From positions 1 through 47,176 of the forward strand of contig DHER01000053.1 of assembly GCA_002399975.1 (NCBI GenBank): a stretch of DNA of 47,176 bases. The letters are read 5' to 3'. The notes below the pieces were generated by a model, which saw only the letters and a program-made list of their open reading frames with translations, made no database searches and was not told the DNA's origin. Position numbers and translations under genes: made by a program. Numbering within the stretch: the stretch's first letter is position 1; every line of letters begins with the position of its first letter. Source of the stretch: Firmicutes bacterium UBA4845 (GTDB taxonomy: Bacteria; Bacillota; Clostridia; Tissierellales; Sedimentibacteraceae). Below are positions 1 through 8,604 of the stretch, piece by piece.

Positions 1-116
1 CTTTTATTTAACGTCAATGTTATCGCTGCTGTCAGTGTTGTTTTACCATGATCAACGTGTCCGATTGTTCCAATATTTACATGGGGTTTGGTTCTTTCAT
101 ATTTTTGTTTCGACAT
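1..116 (-). CDS. tuf: Elongation factor Tu, N-terminal fragment (runs off the left edge)
   Basis: Only the first 38 codons are inside the window. The fragment begins MSKQKYERTKPHVNIGTIGH and continues into the G1 phosphate-binding loop GHVDHGKT, which is diagnostic of EF-Tu, the GTPase that delivers aminoacyl-tRNA to the ribosome. An AGGAGG ribosome-binding site (plus strand cctcct at 121-126) lies five bases upstream of the ATG. The gene follows tRNA-Thr with no separate promoter visible, so both are probably read from the promoter at 254-282. The sigH-tuf order is the usual clostridial one, leading into rpmG, secE and nusG beyond the edge. Confidence 0.97.
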   Translation of the reverse strand, partial: MSKQKYERTKPHVNIGTIGHVDHGKTTLTAAITLTLNK

Positions 117-146
117 TTTTCCTCCTAAGTAATTATTTTTTTAATT

Positions 147-222
147 TGGAGCCTATGAGCAGACTCGAACTGCTGACCTCGTCCTTACCAAGGACGTGCT
201 CTACCTCCTGAGCCACATAGGC
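147..222 (-). tRNA. tRNA-Thr (anticodon GGT)
   Basis: On the minus strand the acceptor GCCTATG at the 5' end pairs with CATAGGC at the 3' end. The D-arm is GCTC/GAGC, the anticodon stem CGTCC/GGACG encloses the loop TTGGTAA (anticodon GGT, threonine), and the T-arm is AGCAG-TTCGAGT-CTGCT. The discriminator is T, and CCA is encoded in the DNA (147-149). The tRNA sits directly upstream of tuf, a linkage of tRNA-Thr and EF-Tu genes also known from other bacteria. Confidence 0.97.
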
Positions 223-253
223 AAGTGCCTATACATTTAAATCGCTAGTGTAA

Positions 254-282
254 ATTATAGCAACAAAATAATAATAAATCAA
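254..282 (-). promoter_or_regulatory. Sigma-A promoter for tRNA-Thr and tuf
   Basis: On the minus strand TTGATT (277-282), a 17-bp spacer and a perfect TATAAT (254-259) lie about 32 bp upstream of the tRNA 5' end. The match and the spacing fit a strong housekeeping promoter for a stable-RNA/translation operon. Confidence 0.75.
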
Positions 283-366
283 TAGCAAAATTAAAATGTT
301 ATGTACCATAGTTAAAAATTGTTATGGGACAATTCACTAAACCGCAAACGAGCAGCCTATTAGGCA

Positions 367-1008
367 TTAGCTCTTCTTTGCTGCAGCTATTTTCTTTTTA
401 ACACGCTGTAACGCATTGTCTATTGATTTTATATTTTTATGCAGTACAAGAGATATCTCTTCGTATGATTTGCCTTTCCCGTATTCAGCTAAAACAGCTT
501 TTTCAAATTTGCTTAGAAATTTTGACGTTTCATTATAATATTGACTTTTTTCTTCTTTAGAAATCAATACGTTTTCCGGATTCAGTCTATATGAATCCAC
601 ATATTTCTCCGATAATACACACTCAACATTGTCATTTGAAAAATCACAATATGACATGTTTCTGTTCAATATTTCATATGGCTTTGTTTTCCTTATGGCA
701 GTGATTATCTGCCTTCTGATGCACACTTCCGCATAGGTTCTGAAGGTGTTTTCATAATCTTCATCATAATGATTCACCGCTTTAATAAGACCTATCATTG
801 CCTCCTGGAATAAATCATCAATACTTCCGCCTATAATAAAAAAAGAACTTGCTATTCTTTTTATTATATATGAATACCTTTTATACAAGCACCTTTCTGC
901 ATTTTCGTTGCCGTCCTTTATTTTTCTGATGAGCTCTTCATCAGAAAAGTCATCGTATTCCTGCTTATAATAATTATAATTATCATAAATATTAATCGAA
1001 GTTATCAT
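367..1008 (-). CDS. sigH: RNA polymerase sigma-H factor (early stationary phase/sporulation)
   Basis: A 213-residue sigma-70 family protein. Region 2 contains DLFQEAMIGLIKAVNHYDE and the aromatic-rich FRTYAEVCIRRQI, followed by a region 4 with KSYEEISLVLHKNIKSIDNA acting as helix-turn-helix. The length and the position between yacP and tuf are those of SigH, which drives spo0A and other early sporulation genes in Firmicutes. The longest frame opens with a GTG at 1020, but the ATG at 1008 has GGAG seven bases upstream and is preferred. The gene has its own sigma-A promoter at 1089-1116. No clear terminator follows; the short palindrome GCCTATTAGGC just beyond the stop has no T-run. Confidence 0.93.
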   Translation of the reverse strand: MITSINIYDNYNYYKQEYDDFSDEELIRKIKDGNENAERCLYKRYSYIIKRIASSFFIIGGSIDDLFQEAMIGLIKAVNHYDEDYENTFRTYAEVCIRRQIITAIRKTKPYEILNRNMSYCDFSNDNVECVLSEKYVDSYRLNPENVLISKEEKSQYYNETSKFLSKFEKAVLAEYGKGKSYEEISLVLHKNIKSIDNALQRVKKKIAAAKKS

Positions 1009-1088
1009 GGGCATCTCCACTAATGAACAGTAATAAATTAAAATAAACTTAAAGAAAAGAAAGTAAAATTATAAAAAACTATAAGAAA

Positions 1089-1116
1089 ATTATATTATAT
1101 TTAAATTTTATGTCAA
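1089..1116 (-). promoter_or_regulatory. Consensus sigma-A promoter for sigH
   Basis: A perfect TTGACA (1111-1116), a 16-bp spacer and a perfect TATAAT (1089-1094) on the minus strand. The -35 lies immediately past the yacP stop codon, so sigH can be transcribed apart from the cysS-yacP operon. The leader to the ATG is about 75 nt and AT-rich. Confidence 0.75.
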
Positions 1117-1120
1117 GTCA

Positions 1121-1639
1121 CTAAATATTCCTTCGTATTTTTTCAAGTTTTTTTAATGTATCAGAATCCAAAACCTGGTCTATATATGCACCTTTTTGTC
1201 GAGGCTTGTCTGCTTTTGTCCGTATATCCTTTTTAGTGTTCTCAAGCTCAAGCAGCATTTCCTTAGCCGACATGCGTGTTCCTCCCCTTGCCATCACTAT
1301 TTGTTGTATGGCGCCATCAGATGTAGCAACCTGCACATGCTCATATCTTCCTATTTTATCAAGCTGCTTTTCTATATAGCTGTCAGCCGTTTCATGCTCC
1401 TTTGTATAAACAACTTCAACACCTGCAATCATTTCTTTTTTTTCGGTGCTTCCCTTTACAAGATGAGCATCAAACACAACAATTACATTTATTCCTTTAT
1501 ATGCCTGGTACTCAACCAAAAGTTCTATAAGTTTGATTCTGCTGTTTTCTATATTTTTAGACACATCTCTGTAGTAGTGCCACTGGTTTATAATATTGTA
1601 GCCGTCAATAAACAGATATTCTTTTTTTGTTCTCGGCAT
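1121..1639 (-). CDS. yacP: NYN/PIN-like ribonuclease, YacP (Rae1) family
   Basis: A 172-residue protein with a PIN/NYN nuclease fold. The N-terminal strand LFIDGYNIINQW carries the first acidic residue, VIVVFDAHLVKG the second, and TADSYIEKQL and VATSDGAIQQ the others that normally build the metal site. In Bacillus subtilis the orthologue Rae1 is a ribosome-associated endonuclease that cleaves mRNA in the A site. It follows rlmB by a single base and ends at the sigH promoter. The basic C-terminal tail (KADKPRQKGAYIDQ) is typical of the family. Role assigned from family and conserved neighbourhood. Confidence 0.88.
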   Translation of the reverse strand: MPRTKKEYLFIDGYNIINQWHYYRDVSKNIENSRIKLIELLVEYQAYKGINVIVVFDAHLVKGSTEKKEMIAGVEVVYTKEHETADSYIEKQLDKIGRYEHVQVATSDGAIQQIVMARGGTRMSAKEMLLELENTKKDIRTKADKPRQKGAYIDQVLDSDTLKKLEKIRRNI

Positions 1640-1640
1640 G

Positions 1641-2369
1641 TTAGATACCCCTTTGCTTAACTATTTCATATATGATTATTGAAGCAGCACAGGATGCATT
1701 TAATGAATCGATATTTCCTTTCATCGGTATACTTACGAGGAAATCACATTTCTCCCTTACGATCCGTCCGAGACCAGTCCCTTCATTTCCTATTACCAAA
1801 CCGGCAGGAACATCAAATTTTTCTTCGCAAATATTTTTCCCATTCATATCAGCTCCATATATCCACAAACCTTTTTTCTTTAATTCATCAATGGCATTGC
1901 TGATATTTGCAACTCTTGCAACCGGAAGAAATTCAACTGCCCCGGCAGAAGATTTTGCCACAACACTGTTTATACCTGCTGCTCTTCTTTTAGGTATAAT
2001 GACTCCGTGAGCTCCCAGACATTCCGCAGACCGTATTATGGCTCCAAGGTTATGAACATCCGTTACTTGGTCAAGTATAATTACAAATGGTTTTTCGCCT
2101 TTTTCTTTTGCATAATTTAAAATATATTCAATGTCCTTATATTCATATTCTCTTGCCTCTGCGATTACACCCTGGTGCCTCTTATTTTCGCTCAGCCTGT
2201 CCAGGGCTTTGTTGTCAACACTTTTTACAGGTATATTTCTCGTCTTTGCAAGATGAGTTATTTTATTCAACAACCCCTTGGACATTTCACTGCTAACAAG
2301 AACAGTATCAATCTGTGAATCACTTCTCAGTGCTTCTATAACAGGATTTTTCCCCTCAATTATCCTCAT
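1641..2369 (-). CDS. rlmB: 23S rRNA (guanosine-2'-O-)-methyltransferase, TrmH/SpoU family
   Basis: A 242-residue SPOUT methyltransferase. The N-terminal substrate-binding domain (about 1-75) includes IIEGKNPVIEAL and the RHQGVIA segment. The catalytic knot has motif 1 NLGAIIRSAE (107-116), motif 2 LVIGNEGTGLG and motif 3 IPMKGNIDSLNASCAASI, where the Asn/Ser residues contact S-adenosylmethionine. RlmB methylates a guanosine of the peptidyl-transferase region (G2251 in E. coli numbering). The start overlaps the end of mrnC by 14 nt, showing translational coupling in an RNA-maturation operon. Which rRNA position this orthologue modifies is inferred from the family. Confidence 0.92.
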   Translation of the reverse strand: MRIIEGKNPVIEALRSDSQIDTVLVSSEMSKGLLNKITHLAKTRNIPVKSVDNKALDRLSENKRHQGVIAEAREYEYKDIEYILNYAKEKGEKPFVIILDQVTDVHNLGAIIRSAECLGAHGVIIPKRRAAGINSVVAKSSAGAVEFLPVARVANISNAIDELKKKGLWIYGADMNGKNICEEKFDVPAGLVIGNEGTGLGRIVREKCDFLVSIPMKGNIDSLNASCAASIIIYEIVKQRGI

Positions 2370-2847
2370 TGTTTCTATCCTTCTCCCCTATTATTTCTAT
2401 AGCCATTTTAAATAGACACATCAACCTATCAATATTACCGCCCAAGTATAAGTATCCGAACAAAGCCTCAAAACCCGTAGCATATCTATACTCAGTCAAC
2501 TCAGCATTTTTGGGAGAAGATGTCACCTTGGCGTTTCTCCCTCTTTTAACTATTTTTTTTTCTTCTTCAGTAAGGTTGGGTTCCAATTTACTTATTAAAT
2601 ACGCTTGGGTATTTGCCTTAACAAACTTCACAGTAATCCTGTGCATTTTATTTACGTTTGCGTTGTACTTATGAATTACATAACTCCTTGCTAAAAGCTC
2701 ATAAACGGCGTCACCTGCATAAGCTAATTGTGCAGGTGAATACATCATTATTTTCTTATCTTTTTTATCGTCTTTATTACACTTTGACGTTTCAAAATTA
2801 ATTAATTTTAAAAATTCATCGCTGTTATTCAATTTATTTTCTTCCAA
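2356..2847 (-). CDS. mrnC: Mini-ribonuclease III (23S rRNA maturation)
   Basis: A 163-residue RNase III catalytic domain without a dsRNA-binding domain. The signature is AQLAYAGDAVYELLAR, with D46 and E50 as catalytic acids. KRGRNAKVTS and GFEALFGYLYL are also typical. Mini-III trims the ends of 23S rRNA precursors in Firmicutes and is nearly always encoded next to cysS. The start is a TTG at 2847 with AAGGTG four bases upstream; it overlaps the end of cysS by 19 nt. The first 33 residues, rich in Lys and Asp, form an extension beyond the usual start. The ATG pair at codons 34-35 lacks a ribosome-binding site, so I keep the long form. Confidence 0.92.
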   Translation of the reverse strand: MEENKLNNSDEFLKLINFETSKCNKDDKKDKKIMMYSPAQLAYAGDAVYELLARSYVIHKYNANVNKMHRITVKFVKANTQAYLISKLEPNLTEEEKKIVKRGRNAKVTSSPKNAELTEYRYATGFEALFGYLYLGGNIDRLMCLFKMAIEIIGEKDRNNEDN

Positions 2848-4253
2848 TTTACACCTTGTCTTGTATCTTCCAGCATAATTCCCTTTTCCAAAAGTTCCGA
2901 CCTTATGGAATCAGCCAGCTGATAATTTTTATTTTTCTTTGCTTCCTGTCTTTTTTTTATCATTTCCTCAATATAATCGACCATTTCGTCGCGGACATTT
3001 CTATATTTATTTTCTTCTTTTAACAAATCCAATGAAAGAACTTGATCAAAATCTTCCACAAGTTTTATTTTTTCAACGCTGCTTACTGTATCTGCCTTAA
3101 GCATACTAAATAAAACTGTAATTGCATTTGCAGTATTTAGGTCATCTTCAAGACAGTTCTTAAACTCATTTTTATACTTGAGTGCCTCTTCGGATAATAC
3201 TGGTGAACCCGTATAATTGTTCACACTGTCTTTAATTTCCATTATCTTATTTTTTAATTTTAAATAGGCATTTTCCGCAGAAGCAAGGGAATCATAAGAA
3301 AATACAAGCTGCTTTCTGTAATGTGAATTCAAAACAAAATACCTAAATGCCAAAGGTCTGAATCCCTTTTTTTCAATAGACGGCAAAGTTAAAAACTCAC
3401 CGCTGGACTTGCTCATTTTCCCGCCGTTGAGAATTAAGTACTCTCCATGCCACCAATATTTTACCCAGGTTTTTCCGGTATAGCTTTCGGTTTGTGCTAT
3501 TTCATTCGTATGGTGTACAGCTATATGGTCTATTCCTCCGCAATGGATATCTAACTGATTGCCAAGATTTTTAAGACTTATAACGGAGCATTCAATATGC
3601 CATCCAGGATATCCGATACCCCACGGAGAATCCCACTTCATTGCCTGGTTTTCAAATTTCGACTTGGTAAACCAAAGGACAAAATCCTGAGGGCTTTTTT
3701 TATGAACATCAACAAAAACATCTTCTCTCGAAGCAGTTTTTAACTTGCTTAAATCCATACCCGAAAGCTTCGTATAATCCTTTACCTTTGTAACGTCAAA
3801 ATATACATTACCGTTAGCTATGTATGTGTAGCCCTTCTTTTCAAGAACCTTTATAAATTCTATGTAATCATTTATGTAATCGGTAGCTTTTGCAACAACA
3901 TCCGGTTTTTTTATGTTTAATTTTTTTATATCGGAGAAAAAAGCATCCGTGTAATGCTGAGCAATTTCCATTACAGTTTTGTTTTCCCTTTTTGCTCCTT
4001 TGAGCATTTTATCCTCACCTTCGTCAGAATCTGATTCTAAATGTCCCACATCAGTTATATTCATAACTCTCTTAACATCATATCCTATATATCTTAAAGT
4101 TTTTTCAAGTACGTCTTCATGAATATATATCCTTAAATTACCTAAATGGGCAAAATTATAAACAGTCGGCCCGCAAGTATACATTTTTACCAAATTTCCA
4201 TTTATAGGCTTAAAATCTTCAATTGACCTTGATAAGGTATTGTAAAGTTTCAT
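2829..4253 (-). CDS. cysS: Cysteinyl-tRNA synthetase
   Basis: A 474-residue class I synthetase. YTCGPTVYNFAHLGNLR holds zinc ligand C27 and the HIGH-like HLGN. WHIECSVIS, IDHIAVHHTNEIAQ and GGKMSKSSG supply the remaining zinc ligands (Cys, His, Glu) and the KMSKS loop. The C-terminal helical anticodon-binding part ends in RQGVNWKKI, as in other CysRS. The length is normal. It heads the operon cysS-mrnC-rlmB-yacP, read from the promoter at 4281-4309, with a GGGGAG ribosome-binding site before the ATG. The leader is too short for a T-box, and none is visible. Confidence 0.97.
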   Translation of the reverse strand: MKLYNTLSRSIEDFKPINGNLVKMYTCGPTVYNFAHLGNLRIYIHEDVLEKTLRYIGYDVKRVMNITDVGHLESDSDEGEDKMLKGAKRENKTVMEIAQHYTDAFFSDIKKLNIKKPDVVAKATDYINDYIEFIKVLEKKGYTYIANGNVYFDVTKVKDYTKLSGMDLSKLKTASREDVFVDVHKKSPQDFVLWFTKSKFENQAMKWDSPWGIGYPGWHIECSVISLKNLGNQLDIHCGGIDHIAVHHTNEIAQTESYTGKTWVKYWWHGEYLILNGGKMSKSSGEFLTLPSIEKKGFRPLAFRYFVLNSHYRKQLVFSYDSLASAENAYLKLKNKIMEIKDSVNNYTGSPVLSEEALKYKNEFKNCLEDDLNTANAITVLFSMLKADTVSSVEKIKLVEDFDQVLSLDLLKEENKYRNVRDEMVDYIEEMIKKRQEAKKNKNYQLADSIRSELLEKGIMLEDTRQGVNWKKIN

Positions 4254-4280
4254 CGATCTCTCCCCTTTGCACTTTAATTT

Positions 4281-4309
4281 ATTATATAATACGTAATTGA
4301 TTGTATCAA
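4281..4309 (-). promoter_or_regulatory. Sigma-A promoter of the cysS operon
   Basis: On the minus strand TTGATA (4304-4309), a 17-bp spacer and TATAAT (4281-4286), 27 bp upstream of the cysS ATG. It is almost consensus. The untranslated leader is only about 20 nt, which leaves no space for a riboswitch or T-box. Confidence 0.75.
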
Positions 4310-4363
4310 GTTATTTTTTAATGATTGTTTTCCCTTGAATTTTTTTATGTAACAATACTGTAA

Positions 4364-4391
4364 TTGTGATTTCGATAAAAAATGCTAAAAT
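4364..4391 (+). promoter_or_regulatory. Probable promoter for the amidase gene
   Basis: TTGTGA (4364-4369), 16 bp, TAAAAT (4386-4391), ending 38 bp before the chosen ATG. It is a moderate match, back to back with the cysS promoter in the same 176-bp gap. Confidence 0.45.
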
Positions 4392-4429
4392 GTTTAATAA
4401 TATTAAATATTATAGCAAAAGGGGGCAAC

Positions 4430-5851
4430 ATGAAAAAATTAAAATTATTGATTTTTACTTGTGTTATTTTATCTTTGTCAATTTCTTCTGTTTATGCCGC
4501 TACATTCGGATACAGTAATATATCTGGCATTGCACTTCACCAGTATGATGATTATTCTTCTCCAATTACCGAAATTTTAAAGATACGAACCAAATTAAAA
4601 ATCACAGGAGAAAAGGACCAGTGGTATAATGTAAAAACCGAATCTGGCGAAGGCTGGATAGAAAAATATTTCGTAACTGTTCCTGCTGAAAAATATGTGG
4701 TAAACAACACACCATATAAAATAAACATACGCACATCTCCAGCTTCCACTTCAAAAGCAGTTGGACAGCTTAATCCGGGAGACAAAGCAAAATACATCGA
4801 TACATATCACAGCTGGAACATAATTGAATACCAGGGAAATGAATGCTACACTGCCAGCTGGCTTACAGACTTAGAATGTGAAAATTCACAGAAAATATAC
4901 ATTCTTTACGACAAAACAGACATAAGAGACAAGGCATCATTTGACGGCAACGTAATAGTTCAGGGAAACAGAAATGACTCCTATGAAGTAGCCGGAGAAA
5001 AAAATGGATGGTTTAAAATAAATCTTCCAAACGGACAAACAGGCTATGTTCCCGGATGGCTCACAGGATATAGCCAGAATTATTACTCAGGAAGAAACTT
5101 AAGCTACAAAAAAACCGTTGGTAATTTAAATATAAAGTCGGGTCCTTCCATAGAATACGGCAATTTACGAACGCTAAACGGTGAATCCCTGGTAAAGGTT
5201 GTTAACTCTGAAAACGGATGGGACAAGGTTGTTTGCCAAGAAGGAAATGTAGGCTGGTGCAGTATTGATTCTTTAAAGGAAACATATCCTCTTTCAGGTA
5301 AGTCAATTCTTATTGATCCGGGGCATGGAGGTAAAGACCCAGGATCCATAAGCTGTTCAGGGAAATATGAAAAGTACGTCAATTTAGAAACCGCATATAA
5401 GCTAAAAGAAATCCTGGAATCCTTAGGTGCCAACGTATATATGACCAGGGACGACGATTACTACATAACAAACAAAGAAAGAGGACGAATGGCCGACAAC
5501 CTCAATACAGATATTTTGCTGTCAATTCATCACAATTCCCTAAACAACAGCGACTATTTTGGATTATCAACATATTACAATACTATAAATTATAAAGACC
5601 CAAGTTATGGTTATGATTTGGCAGAAGCTATTTACTTAAATGCGATAACGACAAACGGCATATACAGGGATGGAATTTTAGACCGTAACTATGAAGTGTT
5701 GAGAGAAACCAATACGCCGGCAGCTTTGATAGAAATCGGATTTATGTCAAATCCCAATGAAGAAATGAACGTCCACAATGAAAGTTTCCAATACGTAATT
5801 GCCGAAAAAATAGCAAACGGGATTATTGATTATTTTAATAATAAAAACTAA
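4430..5851 (+). CDS. Secreted N-acetylmuramoyl-L-alanine amidase with four SH3-like domains
   Basis: A 473-residue exported cell-wall hydrolase. Residues 1-23 form a signal peptide (KK, then a hydrophobic stretch ending VYA). Four bacterial SH3-like repeats follow (roughly 25-80, 88-150, 153-212, 225-285), each with a central W and an RxxP/SGPS-type turn, likely binding peptidoglycan. The C-terminal amidase_3 domain has ILIDPGHGGKDPG (zinc His), NLETAYKL (zinc Glu), LLSIHHNS (zinc His) and the catalytic Glu in AALIEIGFMSNP. It would cut the bond between MurNAc and L-Ala. The longest frame starts at 4382, but the ATG at 4430 has a GGGGG site and precedes a clean signal sequence. It is monocistronic. 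It could act in cell separation, sporulation or germination; the sequence does not decide. Confidence 0.93.
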   Translation: MKKLKLLIFTCVILSLSISSVYAATFGYSNISGIALHQYDDYSSPITEILKIRTKLKITGEKDQWYNVKTESGEGWIEKYFVTVPAEKYVVNNTPYKINIRTSPASTSKAVGQLNPGDKAKYIDTYHSWNIIEYQGNECYTASWLTDLECENSQKIYILYDKTDIRDKASFDGNVIVQGNRNDSYEVAGEKNGWFKINLPNGQTGYVPGWLTGYSQNYYSGRNLSYKKTVGNLNIKSGPSIEYGNLRTLNGESLVKVVNSENGWDKVVCQEGNVGWCSIDSLKETYPLSGKSILIDPGHGGKDPGSISCSGKYEKYVNLETAYKLKEILESLGANVYMTRDDDYYITNKERGRMADNLNTDILLSIHHNSLNNSDYFGLSTYYNTINYKDPSYGYDLAEAIYLNAITTNGIYRDGILDRNYEVLRETNTPAALIEIGFMSNPNEEMNVHNESFQYVIAEKIANGIIDYFNNKN

Positions 5852-5904
5852 CAACAGGTTTATTGCAGCATTGAGTTATTAATTACCATGAAAAAGTATT
5901 TTGC

Positions 5905-5957
5905 ATCATCCTGAGATTTTAAAGCCTATTGAATTCCCACGGCTTACTCAGGATGAT
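5905..5957. terminator. Long inverted repeat between convergent genes, possible bidirectional terminator
   Basis: ATCATCCTGAG (5905-5915) pairs perfectly with CTCAGGATGAT (5947-5957), and an inner AAGCC/GGCTT pair (5922-5926 and 5941-5945) extends the stem. It lies between the convergent amidase and patatin genes. There is no T-run on either side, so the terminator role is inferred from position. Confidence 0.45.
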
Positions 5958-5978
5958 ATAAATATTACTTATCTATTA

Positions 5979-7193
5979 TTATTTTAAAAACAGTTCAGAA
6001 AAAAATTCAACTATCAAATCATCTTTTACGGCTAAAGACAGTATTTTGCTATGCTTAATAAATGCCGGTACATTTTTTGTAAATGAAATCGGATTTTTTT
6101 GAAATATTTCAATAGTCACATTTAAAAAATCTATTGTATTGTAAATTTTAAATCTTTCAATCTTAAGCTTTTCGGCAATCCTTTCGGCCAATCTGATACA
6201 AATATCCTCGTAGTCTGCATTACCCTTAATGTCGAGAATATTTTCCAGACGCGGCATTATTTTTTCAAAAAAGGCTCGATCCAGGCTAATATCATCAAAG
6301 CCTAATATTTCTGCCACTTTCTTAATTTTATCACCGTTCTCCACAAAATACTTAGCAAGTATCTCAACAAAATCACCCTCATAAGGTATACAGTAATATT
6401 TAAAACCTTTAAGCTTTTTGAACACTTTCATAGTGTCATAATAGCCAAGCTTTATTAATTCATCAGTTTTTTCCCTGTCAAAGTCCAACGTTTCAAATAT
6501 TGTACCTAAACTTCCCTCTGCAGGCTGTATGTATGTAACTTTTACATCCTTGTCCCTTACCTTTCGCACCACTCCAATACCCATGGTTCGCACTGCAATT
6601 ATATTCTTGTACCCTTTTTTAACAAGCAAACCTACAGGAAGGTTGTTATAAAAACCTCCGTCAAGGTATTTCTTGCCGTCCATTTCTTCTGACTTAAAAG
6701 CCGGCAGATAGGAACTAGCAATTAGAAAATCTGCAAGTCTTCCATAAGGTATGTCTTCCTTTAAAAGTTCCATAGGTTTTTTATCAGTCAAATCAACAGT
6801 TACGATTCCTAAATCTACATTAGAGCTTCGAATCTTATCTTCATCTATATATTCATCAAGCAAAGCTCTGATTCTTGATGTATCTAATCCTCTGTTATTG
6901 AGTATATCCTTTGACTGGTGCAGCAGCTGAGGAAAATTTATTTTCTGCAAATTTAAATTCTTTATATTATCAACTGCCTTTTCATCTATATTAAACAATT
7001 CGTTGGTGTTTACACTGTACCATAATTTCTCCAGTATATCATAATCTCCTTGAGCCATTAACGCAGCATTTATAGCACCGATGGAAGTTCCTGCTATTCC
7101 TCCTATTTCAATGCCAAGTTCCTTCAACGCTTTAAAGGCTCCAACATGATATGCTCCCTTAGCTCCGCCGCCTTCTAATACTAAACCGTACAT
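5979..7193 (-). CDS. Patatin-like phospholipase
   Basis: A 404-residue patatin-family lipid acyl hydrolase. The oxyanion loop is EGGGAKGAYHVGA (7-19), the nucleophile motif GTSIG has S37, and the catalytic Asp is D178 in YLDGGFYNN. Family members cleave acyl chains from phospholipids through a Ser-Asp dyad. There is no signal peptide, so it probably acts in the cytoplasm on the inner membrane face. About 200 residues follow the catalytic domain, without a motif I recognise but with a hydrophobic end. It is last in the thrC-thrB-UPF0735-patatin run, 9 bp after the ACT-domain gene, with a GGAG site. Its link to threonine synthesis is unclear. Confidence 0.88.
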   Translation of the reverse strand: MYGLVLEGGGAKGAYHVGAFKALKELGIEIGGIAGTSIGAINAALMAQGDYDILEKLWYSVNTNELFNIDEKAVDNIKNLNLQKINFPQLLHQSKDILNNRGLDTSRIRALLDEYIDEDKIRSSNVDLGIVTVDLTDKKPMELLKEDIPYGRLADFLIASSYLPAFKSEEMDGKKYLDGGFYNNLPVGLLVKKGYKNIIAVRTMGIGVVRKVRDKDVKVTYIQPAEGSLGTIFETLDFDREKTDELIKLGYYDTMKVFKKLKGFKYYCIPYEGDFVEILAKYFVENGDKIKKVAEILGFDDISLDRAFFEKIMPRLENILDIKGNADYEDICIRLAERIAEKLKIERFKIYNTIDFLNVTIEIFQKNPISFTKNVPAFIKHSKILSLAVKDDLIVEFFSELFLK

Positions 7194-7202
7194 TTTGTTC
7201 TC

Positions 7203-7640
7203 CTACTCAATTGATAATAATTTTACGGAGCTTACACCTTTAACCTTTTTCAGCTCCGCTATTACATCATCTATAGACCTGCTCATGTCGGAAATATCAA
7301 GGGATAAATTTACAGAAGCCTTTCCGTTAATCGGAATGCTTTGATTAATCGTAAGAATATTTACGTTTTCGGAAGACATGTAATTTAACACGCTTGACAA
7401 TATTCCTTTTTCATGCTTAAGCATCATAGACACAACAGCTTTTCTACCAATAGAATTTTCAGAAGGAGAAAAAACATAATCTTTGTACTTATAATAGGTA
7501 CTTCTGCTTATACCCACTGTTTTTACCGCATCGGTAATACCTTTAACGCTTCCGTTATTTATTAAATTTCTCGCATCAATAACCTTTTCATAAACATCAG
7601 GCAGTATTTTTTTGCTCACAATTAAATATTTCTTTAACAT
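7203..7640 (-). CDS. UPF0735 ACT-domain protein (PheB-like)
   Basis: A 145-residue protein with two parts. The N-terminal segment contains a helix-turn-helix-like stretch (GITDAVKTVGISRSTYYKYK, about 34-53). The C-terminal ACT domain (about 70-145) begins VVSMMLKHEKGILSSVLNYM and includes NVNILTINQSIP. ACT domains bind amino acids as allosteric signals. The UPF0735/PheB family commonly sits next to homoserine dehydrogenase or homoserine kinase genes, as here 30 bp after thrB. The likely role is amino-acid-responsive regulation of threonine or aromatic metabolism, but it is not proven for the family. The start has a GAGGTG site. Confidence 0.88.
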   Translation of the reverse strand: MLKKYLIVSKKILPDVYEKVIDARNLINNGSVKGITDAVKTVGISRSTYYKYKDYVFSPSENSIGRKAVVSMMLKHEKGILSSVLNYMSSENVNILTINQSIPINGKASVNLSLDISDMSRSIDDVIAELKKVKGVSSVKLLSIE

Positions 7641-7670
7641 AGTACACCTCTTTTGTTTATATTTACCTAT

Positions 7671-8549
7671 TTATCTATTTACAATTACGCCTTTTTTATC
7701 CGCCAATAAATATTTTATTTCCCAGTTATATTTCAGATTCATTATGTCATACCTTATTTTGTTTGTAAAATCTGAATTTTCTATAATATTCATCAATGTT
7801 GGACCAGAACCACTTATGAAAAATGCCGGCGACCTATTATCCCTGCATATTTTAAACACTTCATCAAATTCATATATAAGTGTTTTTCTGAATTTCTGGT
7901 GAAGTTTATCATGCATAGCAACATTCACTGCAATTAAATTGCCTTCTTCCAATGCCTTAAGAAGAACCGCCGTGCGTGATATATTAAATAATGCATCTTT
8001 AAACGGTATCTCCGTAGGAAGCAGTTCTCTTGCCTCATGTGTAGACACTTCAAAATCAGGTATTAACGCACAAAATTTAATATTATCACTAATATTGTAA
8101 TTTAAACAATATGGCTTGCCTTCATCTACAATAGAAGCAGTCAAGCCTCCATAAACAGCAGCTGCCACATTATCAGGATGTCCTTCTATTTTTACGGCAA
8201 TTTTGAATAGATCGTCCTTTAATAAATTACCCTCCAGCAAGGAATTTGCACCGAAAACTCCGCCTACAATACATGCAGAACTGCTGCCGAGTCCCTTTGA
8301 AACAGGTATTTCCGTATGCATCGATATCTTTAGTCCCTTAAATTTCCTGCCGATTATTTCAGCAGTATACATAAAGGATTTATATACTAAGTTATCTTTA
8401 TTTTTATACTTATCCGAACATCCTTCAATTACAAGACCTTCATTTATTTCTTCAAATTCATAAACATTATACATGTTTAGGGCAAGGCCCAAGGTATCAA
8501 AGCCTGGGCCTATATTTGCCGTAGATGCCGGAACTGTTATAGTTACCAT
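7671..8549 (-). CDS. thrB: Homoserine kinase
   Basis: A 292-residue GHMP kinase that phosphorylates L-homoserine with ATP. The N-terminus VTITVPASTANIGPGFDTLG is characteristic of ThrB. The GHMP phosphate loop is PVSKGLGSSSACIVGG, and the C-terminal motif is FFISGSGPTLM. The longest frame starts at 8582, but the ATG at 8549 has GAGGAG a few bases upstream and gives the usual N-terminus. It lies 55 bp after thrC and makes the substrate of ThrC. Confidence 0.96.
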   Translation of the reverse strand: MVTITVPASTANIGPGFDTLGLALNMYNVYEFEEINEGLVIEGCSDKYKNKDNLVYKSFMYTAEIIGRKFKGLKISMHTEIPVSKGLGSSSACIVGGVFGANSLLEGNLLKDDLFKIAVKIEGHPDNVAAAVYGGLTASIVDEGKPYCLNYNISDNIKFCALIPDFEVSTHEARELLPTEIPFKDALFNISRTAVLLKALEEGNLIAVNVAMHDKLHQKFRKTLIYEFDEVFKICRDNRSPAFFISGSGPTLMNIIENSDFTNKIRYDIMNLKYNWEIKYLLADKKGVIVNR

Positions 8550-8604
8550 TTTTATCTCCTCATTAGAAATTAAAATTAACATGCAGCTAAACAGACAAAA
8601 TTTC

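Noticed and set aside
356..366. Palindrome GCCTATTAGGC after sigH as a terminator
   Set aside because: The stem is only five base pairs with a single-base loop and no T-run; it is probably chance, though the sequence resembles the nearby tRNA acceptor GCCTATG.
4254..4429. A T-box leader before cysS, common in Firmicutes
   Set aside because: The promoter is 27 bp from the ATG, and no T-box core or terminator/antiterminator pair is present.
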